The notes beneath the pieces were generated by a model. It was given only the letters and a program-made list of their open reading frames with translations, searched no databases and was not told the origin of the DNA. A stretch of DNA of 64,000 nucleotides from Paraescarpia echinospica (taxonomy: Eukaryota; Annelida; Polychaeta; Sabellida; Siboglinidae), in NCBI GenBank assembly GCA_020002185.1, contig CM034531.1, positions 48,494,715 to 48,558,714 of the forward strand, given 5' to 3'. Shown here in pieces: positions 24,401 through 33,400 of this stretch; position 1 is the first letter of the stretch; each line of letters opens with the position of its first letter. The translations under genes were made by a program, and so were the position numbers.

Positions 24401-27400
24401 AGGCCATGGACCAGATATGTTCCTCGTGCACCCCCACAACTCTACCAACCCATGTTTTTTTGAAGCTTTGGGGTCCATTGAAGATGATTTCAAGTGGTAA
24501 CAATGAAAAAGTTGGGTCTCACTACCCATCCAGCCTATCTTGGATGGTACCCTGAAATATCATATTTCTCATCAATGTCGCGTGGTATTTAATCACCCAC
24601 ACCACAATCGTCATTGTATAGTCATATGTGTCTCAATATGTACTTGTAATATGTCAAATTGAAGGTTTTCATCTGCTGATCATTATAATAGCATTCAATA
24701 AATATATACTATTATGGCATGTGCCCTAATTAGCATAGAATAACTATATACCCCATTCTCACTCGTGACCGCATAGATGACATCATTGTTTTTGTCAAAT
24801 ATATCAATTTCTCTTGATCCTTTGGCCTCTTTAATATACAAATAATAATGCATAGCAACTCTGCAGCATCATATCTTTCATATGATACCAGAATTGTCTT
24901 TCTGTCATTACAAATTGATTAGATATGATGCTTCAAAGATAACCGTAGTGTCGCGGATCAAGTGGACAAAAAATAGATAACCATGGATATGGATGGCATA
25001 CATGTTAAAACTGTCTAGATTATGTGTGTGTTTTCAGGTGTACAGTTACGCCATATTAATTTTAGATGCATAAAACAAAGCAATACATATTTCATATAAT
25101 GTACATGTATATTAGTTTAATGTGATATCCAAAACTCGTGAATTAAGATGTGACAAATGTCAACAGCACAGACAAATCGAAAGCCAGTATCTCAAAATAT
25201 GATAATTCAGTTTAATGCGAATTACGTATGTATGACATGCTAGCCATTGATTAAAAAAATGTAGTTAGATGCAAAAAAGTTATTTACATCTTAATTGTAT
25301 ACAATGCCATACAGTATCTAGGTTGATGTACGGACACTTTCCAAACATTGATAGTTACTTAACCAATTAGTCACATTTTGATGCTCAGTCATAATCACTG
25401 TCACTGTCAGCATATAGTTCCATCCCATCAGACATGTTCATGTCAGACAAGTCATCACTATCAGTGTGGTCGGGGTCTACCTGAGCTATATCAGCCAGTT
25501 CATGTGGCAGCACATCTCCATCATACCAGAGTGGTTCAATGCTTCCATTACTGATGTTCCAGCCATGGTTTCTGCTCATTTTGGGGCCGTTATGCTCAGG
25601 AATATGTGCTCTCTTCCATATGCCAACTTGATAGTTGACTCTTCTGACATGCTGGGTGAGACTGCGCTTGCATGGTGGTAGATTGGCCATGTCAATATCA
25701 CACGGTTATCCTTGGCACACAGCTCATTGATACGAATTAGCCTGAAGTCATCAACTTTTGACACCTTTGAATGCTCTACCATACGCAGCACAAGTGAAGT
25801 CGTCCAGCTCATCAATCCTTTATTCAGGTAGGTCACATGTATCTCCCAGCTTCTTGAGTACATGAGTGTATTTAGGAATATTCAGTAGAGGTTTCACTGG
25901 TTTGAGTTTGCCAATCCCTCGGAAAGCACTAGTGCTGTCACATCCACTGAAAGCATACAGAACCATCAGTGCCGAACATTTGTCTTTGGCCGAGATCAAC
26001 TCCTAGTTTGCTGACATCAATCAATCTTTGCTTATTTCCTACACCATTGTCAAACAAGATGGTGATGTCTCCAATTGATGCAGCATAGTGCAGAAGAACG
26101 AAGAAGATGTCTGAACCTGGGCTCTTCACACGAACGAATCGGTAATTTCTACTCCTCGCGTAATTAACATAGAGAATAACTCTTGAGTCAGTTTCCTGTG
26201 ATGACTTCAGAAGGGGAAGTTCATGGGTTACTGTGGTCCGGCCATCATTGGAAGTCAGCAGAGTGGCATTCTCCTCATATATGAAGATCACTTGTCTTCC
26301 ATGCAGTTTTGATGCGTATCCATTACTCTGCCACAGCTTCAGAAGCAGTTTGATGAACTTGTTTTCATCATTGGACAAGGATGATTTCCAATCAGGTGGC
26401 CTCTTAGTTGTTTCTCCTTTCAGAATCAGCTTCTCGCTAGTGAGGCCAACTCCATCAGGTTCAGCGACCTCTCCATTTTCCTTGTTTGAGATGGTATCTC
26501 AGGACAGTCACCGTATTCCGCAGAATGATCATCACTGCCAACTTCCTGTAACATGATGCAATGAGCTGTGTGAACTGATCCTATCCTTTTCCTGTGAAAT
26601 CATTCAGAAGCTATTCGAAATTAAAAAATTCTGAATGGAATACCGTTGTTCCTGGTGGTGACCTGACAATCTGGATGGAGAGAAGAGTGGACGACTGCAT
26701 AACAGGTTCAGCTAGCGCTGTCTCCAGCTCCAATGAAAAGGAGTAGCTTTCACAGTGTCCCATTTTATTCAAGAGAATTACGAGTTTTTCACTTTTGAAC
26801 ATATGAAGCATGGACATGCTCATGAATATGCAGCTTCCACGATCCATTGATTGTTGCCCGGCAGATGCCTGACCAATTGACAGAACAAGTCTCTCTGTGC
26901 GGGATGATGTGGGAGCTACCATCCCAGTTATGACATAACATAAAACATTTTAAAGTGTGTCTGGTACAATAGTGTCAATTCTGTCACAATCACGGGGAGT
27001 TGGTGGCCATTTAAGATCAGGTGCTTCAGCAAACCCATCCTGGATAAACTGTCGAATATATGTACCAGTGGTCTTGATAACATCAGTTGATCCCAACTGG
27101 AAGGCCTGTTTCACGGCTGTGTTGATGTCAATCTGTGAAACATAGACTACGCTTGACTGGAATTTCTCCATATCACAGAAGGACAGACTGTCTTTGAAGG
27201 GATCGTGGGTTTCAAGTTTGAGTTTTAATTTCTCACTCCGGCATGATTACTATGCTCTGTATTCTCTAGATTGGATATGTACACTAGTTGCAGGTCAGCC
27301 AATTTCACCATCTTCCGATCATGCAGGACATCCTTCTCCAACATGCAACAGACTATGTCAAATCCTGTTTCATGGGCTTCCATCAAGTTGAACTGGTTAA

Positions 27401-30400
27401 CACGTGCCTCTTCATCTGTACTTCGCCATTTATCTGGTTTTTGCATATAGTTCATGCGGCAATTATTGTGGAATTTGGCTTCACAAGCAAACATATCGTA
27501 TTCTTGTGAGGAACTTCTCATCCTGTTTTATTTCTGCCATCGTCGCCACAGTCTTACATTCATCAAATTCAAACTGACTCATGCCTTGACTGGTCCATGT
27601 ACCTTTCACTTTTAACGTCTTACGACCCAAATACAATCTTCCGTGGAAGTTATGCGGCTCGTACATTGGGGTGTGGAGGCATCAGATGGTGGTGATGAGG
27701 TGGACGTCAGCCTGTCCATATTTATGATGAAACGTTTGTAGCATTCCCAATGGAAGCCATGACATTCCATCATTATGTTGGGGATGAGCTTGCACGTGTC
27801 CTCAATCCTGTGGGTTAAAGTTGGATGTTCTGAAAGTCTCTTCTCTTTGATCTCCTGCAATTGCTCCAATTTCTTCCCTGCATCCCACATACCAGACATG
27901 AGTTGAAGTTCTCCATATTTTCAGCCCTTTACGTGAACTATACAAGTAGGTTTAACAGTTTGATCACTTGTTCGTTTTCATTTTAATAGTAAATACATAC
28001 AAAGGTAGGTATGCAATATCAAGATTTAACAAGATTTAACAAGATTGCCATCCAGAGAATTAACTCTAGATGGCAGGTGGACAAAGAAGCCCTTTGGCTT
28101 ATCGAGAGTCCAACCCTTTTATCTACATATATCCAGCCCTTCTGAGGTATGTGTCGATTTTATTTTTAAACATATTCACACTACTAGCACCCACACAATC
28201 ATCAAATAATCTGTTCCATTCATTCACAGTCCTTTGTGAAAATGAGAACTTTCTTACGTCTAATCTACACTGCTCCTTTACTAATGTAACTTCATGTCCT
28301 CTAGTCTTTCTATCTTTCTTAACTGAAAATAAAAACATATTTCTATCAATATTTTCATAACCATTCAATATTTTAGACAATTCTATCTGATCTCCTTTCA
28401 ATCTCCTGGTCTCTAGTGTTGTTAAACCACATTCTTTTATGCGTTTTTTATAACTAAAATCCCTCAGTTTTGGTATCATTTTAGTCGCTCTCCTCTGTAT
28501 TCTTTCCAGCATATCTATGTCCTTCTTGCGGTATGGCCTCCACGCTTCTATACAATATTCTAAATGAGGCCTAACTATTGTTTTGTACAGCGGTATTATT
28601 AGTTCTTTTTCTTTAGATGCTATATTTCACCTAATCAATCCACGGATTTGATTTCCTTTTGAAGCTGCAATTCCACACTCTCTGACACCTTCATGTCAGC
28701 ACTAATTGCCAGCCCTATGTCTTTTTCTTTTACAGTACTATTTAGTACAGTTCCCCCCCCCATTGTATATTCTACATATTCGTTCCCATGTCCTGTGTGA
28801 AGGCATTTACATTTCCCAAAATTGAACAACATTTGCTACTTTTCAGACTATTTGATCAACTTATCAAGATCATCTTGTAAATGCTGTCTATCTCCATCAC
28901 TTTTAATCCTTCCAAACACTTTTGTATCATCTGCAAATTTCAACACCTTGCTAGCTATATCATCGTCCAAATCGTTTATATATATTAAGAATAGTATAGG
29001 TCCCAGTACTAATCCCTGTGGAACCCCACTCAAAACTGATTTCCAGTTTGAAGCCTCCCCATCAACAATTACCCGTTGTCTTCTGTCAATCAGCCATTTT
29101 TCTATCTAGTTAATTATACCATTTCCTATGCCATGGGCCTTTAGGTTAAGCAGTAGTCTCTGATGTGGCACTTTGTCGAAAGCTTTTTGAAAATCTAAGT
29201 AAATTATATCTACTGGTGATCCATCATCTACCCACTTAGTGAAATCTTCCAAAAACAAAACATATTTGTTAAGCATGACCTCGCTTTTAGAAACCCTTGT
29301 TGAGATGGGTTTATCAAGTTATGTTTAACAAGAAAATCCACCATGTGATCTTTAATTAGTCTTTCTAATATTTTACAAATCACCGATGTTAAACTAACTG
29401 GTCTATAATTATTTAACTTGTTTCTCGAACCTTTTTTGAATAACGGTATAATGTTTGCTTCTTTCCATTCTAAAGGAACCACTCCCTATTCTAATGACAA
29501 GTTGAAAACTGTTGCAAGCGGTATGCTAATTTGTTCTACAATTTCCAATAGTAGTTTGGGTGGAATACCATCCACTCCAGGTGATTTATTATCCTTCATA
29601 GCCCTAATTTTCTTAGCTACCATTTCTGGGATTACAATTAACTGTCTTAAATAGTCTGATTCTGCCCCTTGAACTTAGCCTCTGGTACTGGCAGTGAACT
29701 GGTGTCTTCTCTGGTAAACACTGGACTAAAATACTCATTCAGGTCTTCTGCCATTAAGAATCCTTCTGATATTATATTTCCAGCACTATCTTCTAGAGGA
29801 CCGACCTTATCCTGAACTTTCTGTTTGCTTCGAACATACGCATAAAAACTCTCGCTGTAATGTTTTATATTACAAGCTAATTTATGTTCATAGCTTCTCT
29901 TTGAATTTCTAATTTCAGCTGTAGCTTGGTTTAATGCTTCTTTATAAATGTTGTATTCTTCGTCATTTCCAGTACGTCTATATGACTTCCACATCATTTG
30001 TTTATACTTAATTTTTCTAAAGCTTCTTTCGATAAGTGTTTCTTTTTGGACCGTTTCCCGTGTTTTTTTAAGGGAAGAAATTTGACGATGATGCATTCAA
30101 TTTCACTCTTTATGATATGGCAGCATTCTGTTGCTGTCTTATTCTTCAGTGTGTTATTCCAGTCTATCTTTGGTAAATATTTCCTTACGTCCTTATATTT
30201 TCCTTTGTGGAAATTTCTCCTGTACTGCTTTTTACTATTCCTTTCTGATTTTACTTTGATGGTAAAATGTATCTGGTTGTGATCATTATTCCCCAGTGGC
30301 TTACATATCCTGACATTGTCAACTAATTCATTCTGTGAGGACAAAACTATGTCTAATACATTCTCTCCCCTGGTTGGTTCTAGCACATGTTGAGAAAGGA

Positions 30401-33400
30401 AACTATCTTGTACTAAAACTAAAAACTTGTGGTCCTCACTACCCATACTCTGTAGATATTTCCATTTTATATGCCCATGGTTGAAATCCCCCATAATAAC
30501 ACAGTCCTGTTTGCTCACTTCCCATATAGCGTTTTGTATTTTTTCATTCTCTTCTATGGTTATGTTTGGACTTCGATAAACTAATCCAACCGTTAACGTT
30601 GAGTTTCCTGTAACTATGTTACACCAAACAGCTTCTTCGCAATCTGCTTCTCTGTCTAATTTTATTTCATAAGCCTGGATAGATTCTTTAATATATAAAA
30701 TAACTCCACCTCCCCTTCTTCCTATTCTATCTTTCCTAAACATTTCATATCCTGTCAGTCCCAATTCGGCATCTGATACATCGGTGGTTGCCCATGATTC
30801 GGTCATACCTATTATGTGAGGGTCAATATCTTCTACCATAATGTTTAGTTCATTTCTTTTGTTTACTATACTCCTTGCCTTTAAACAATCACATTTATAT
30901 CCAGCTTCAGAACAGTTTTCTAGATTGTTCTTTGCTGAATTATTTTTGCTGTCTTTATCTATGCCTCCAGTTTCAGGCTTCTCTGCGAGTCCCCCCCTGC
31001 GAATGTAGTTTAAATAGATGCAACCTGTCCCACTGTCAACAGATCTCAGGAGATTCTCTGAGAATACTGCTGCCCCCTTTCCACTTAGATGGAGTCCATC
31101 TCTCATGTACATATCTTCTCTCCCAACAAAGTACCCCCAAAAATATATTAATCCCACGCCTTCTTCTTCACACATCTGCTCAACTAGTTCGTTGATCGCC
31201 ATCCTCTTACAGTTTCTGTATGATGCCCCCTTCCTCCCATTACTGGCAAAATTCCTGAGAGAACAACCTGTTCCACTCTTGTCTTCTTTAGCTTCCTTAC
31301 TAGATGTCTGTACTTCTGAACTATCCCAGTTGTTCCCTCCTTGTCTGCATTGTTTGTCCCTACGTGTACTAGTATAGACCCTCCCTTGCCATGCCCCAAT
31401 ACCTTCTCTACCCTTATGGTCACATGCTCTATCCTAGCCCCCGGTAGACATACAACAACGTCCTTCCCCTCGCATATAGTCTTGTCTGTTTTTTTCTCCA
31501 GAATTGAATCGCCCATAAACACTCTCTCTTTTCTCCTTGCCCCCTCAATCACTGCCTCGGAGTAGCTCCTCCGGTTTGCATATGTCTGGTTGTTGTCTTT
31601 TCCTCTTGCCGTCTCCTCTCCTGTCACATTCTCTTCCATTCCCTTCTTTCCTGTCGCGTTTTCTCTTATCCCCTTTCCTTCTGTCATCTTCTCTTCTATC
31701 ACATTTACTCTCACTTCCTTTCGTCCTTTGATCTTTTCTCCCATCACATTTTCTTCTCTCCTCCCCCGTCCCTTTTCCCCGGCTACCTCCTTCACTACGG
31801 TCACTTTCTCCCCTGTCACCTTCACGCCTGTCATGTTTTCTGTTTTTTGCTGAACACTCTGTCTTCTTCCATCAGTCTTTTGTCTCACAGTCTTACCAAC
31901 TGCCTCTGTGGTATCTACCTCTTCACCACCTGTAACGCTGTCGCGTCTCTCCTCGTTCTCTACAGACTGCCTACCTGTTGATCTATCCCCACTGACCCGT
32001 TTTCTTTTTTTCTGCCGAACACTTTTCCTCCGTCCCTCTGTCTTCTCAATTTCTTGTTCCTTCACACCGGTCACCTTCCCTCCTCTCAGTCTCCTTTCTT
32101 CAGTCTCCGTGTCACAACTCTGCTCCTTCTGTGTTGTAGAATTCTCAACTCTCTCCGCGTCATCCCTCTCTGCTCCATCTATTTCTATGTTGAGTCTCAC
32201 CTCCATCTCCTTCACTATATCCGTCAACTTACACGCTTCCTTAATCAGACATTCCACCCTCAAACACTCCATACACCGAAAGGTGAATCCGTCATCTTTG
32301 GTCTCTGCCCATGATTTTGGACAGCCAGACAACGCAAAATCCACCCAGCTCTGGCAGTCGTTGCAAAGTAAGTGTCGTTTTGCCCTGAGTTGCCGCTTGC
32401 AAGGTGCCATATCAGAATTTATTCATGTTCAAAATAGTTTTATATAGTCTTTGAAAAGACTTTTCTGTGTACAATTTACACCAGATTGTTTAGATTATAG
32501 TTAATTATATTTGTTAACACACAGTGACACACCGTGCTTTACCTAGTTACGATGTCGATGACAATGTATTCAAGTTAGGCTTAGATACAAGGTAGTCTTT
32601 ACAAAGGCTGTTTCCTGTGTACTAATATACACTTTAAAAGGTTGTTATTTCAGGTTTTAATTACTCATCTAACTACATCGATTATCTCAAATAACGCTAT
32701 TCTATTGTCGTTCACGTTACGTTAACTTCGCCAGTGACCTACTTTGTAAACAACGTTCCGATTACATTAACGTCCCCAATTACCGCTCGCAAATCGCCTA
32801 CTTTTAATTTACCCTAGATTACTTCCTCTAGCTAACTTTTAACAAAAAATATTGCTTAATATATATCTATAATTACGTTATGTATGCTATACACTCAATA
32901 ATATAACTTATCTTGATCAAATATCCTTATATTTTCGCAAGTTTGCTGCACCAAATTCAAACCAATTCACCACCGGAAGTTCCCCAAGAGTTGAATGCAT
33001 ATCAGCAGGTCAAAGCAGGTAAAGCTTATAATTTATCATTATCCAACTTAAATATCAGTTTAACTTATCGATATCTGATAAGTTGACCTGAGGTATTCGT
33101 ATAAGCTGCAATTGAAACTTAAATAATATAATGATATAATATGAAACTTAAATAATGGGATACAACTTTGTGATCTCCGCATACGATGATGAAACATGTA
33201 AGAAAACTAGTATTCCAGCTGCAAACATATACCTAGATACTGCAAAAGAGCGTAAATTACTTATAAAACAACAATGTGATAGTCACTTCTTCATTACATT
33301 TTAAACAATCCATTGCTGATGGAGTGCAGTGTGTAATAATACAAAAATGCCCTGGGTTACGCCTCTTGATCCGCGACAGTACGGTTATCTTTGAAGCATC

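Larger units (their letters stand above)
28019..32450 (-). mobile_element. Nearly full-length CR1/L2-like non-LTR retrotransposon (inactivated)
   Basis: On the minus strand the order is: 5' region, ORF from 32,410 with PHD-like finger and SGNH esterase, endonuclease, reverse transcriptase, C-terminal domain and a 3' end with a short period-10 tail (about three copies of TCTTGTTAAA, 28,019-28,046). Frames change near 31,245, 30,000, 29,480, 29,030 and 28,510, and in-frame stops occur in the RT, so it cannot be autonomous. The 5' limit is uncertain because I have no second copy of the 5' UTR; it could reach about 32,990. A truncated relative lies at 948-1,786. Confidence 0.88.

Noticed and set aside
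24341..24529. Open frame on the minus strand across the left arm
   Set aside because: Not conserved as an open frame in the right arm, where indels break it.
31018..32447. Plus-strand Ser/Pro/Leu-rich open frames over the LINE
   Set aside because: Antisense shadows of the PHD/esterase ORF, whose minus-strand reading has recognisable domains.
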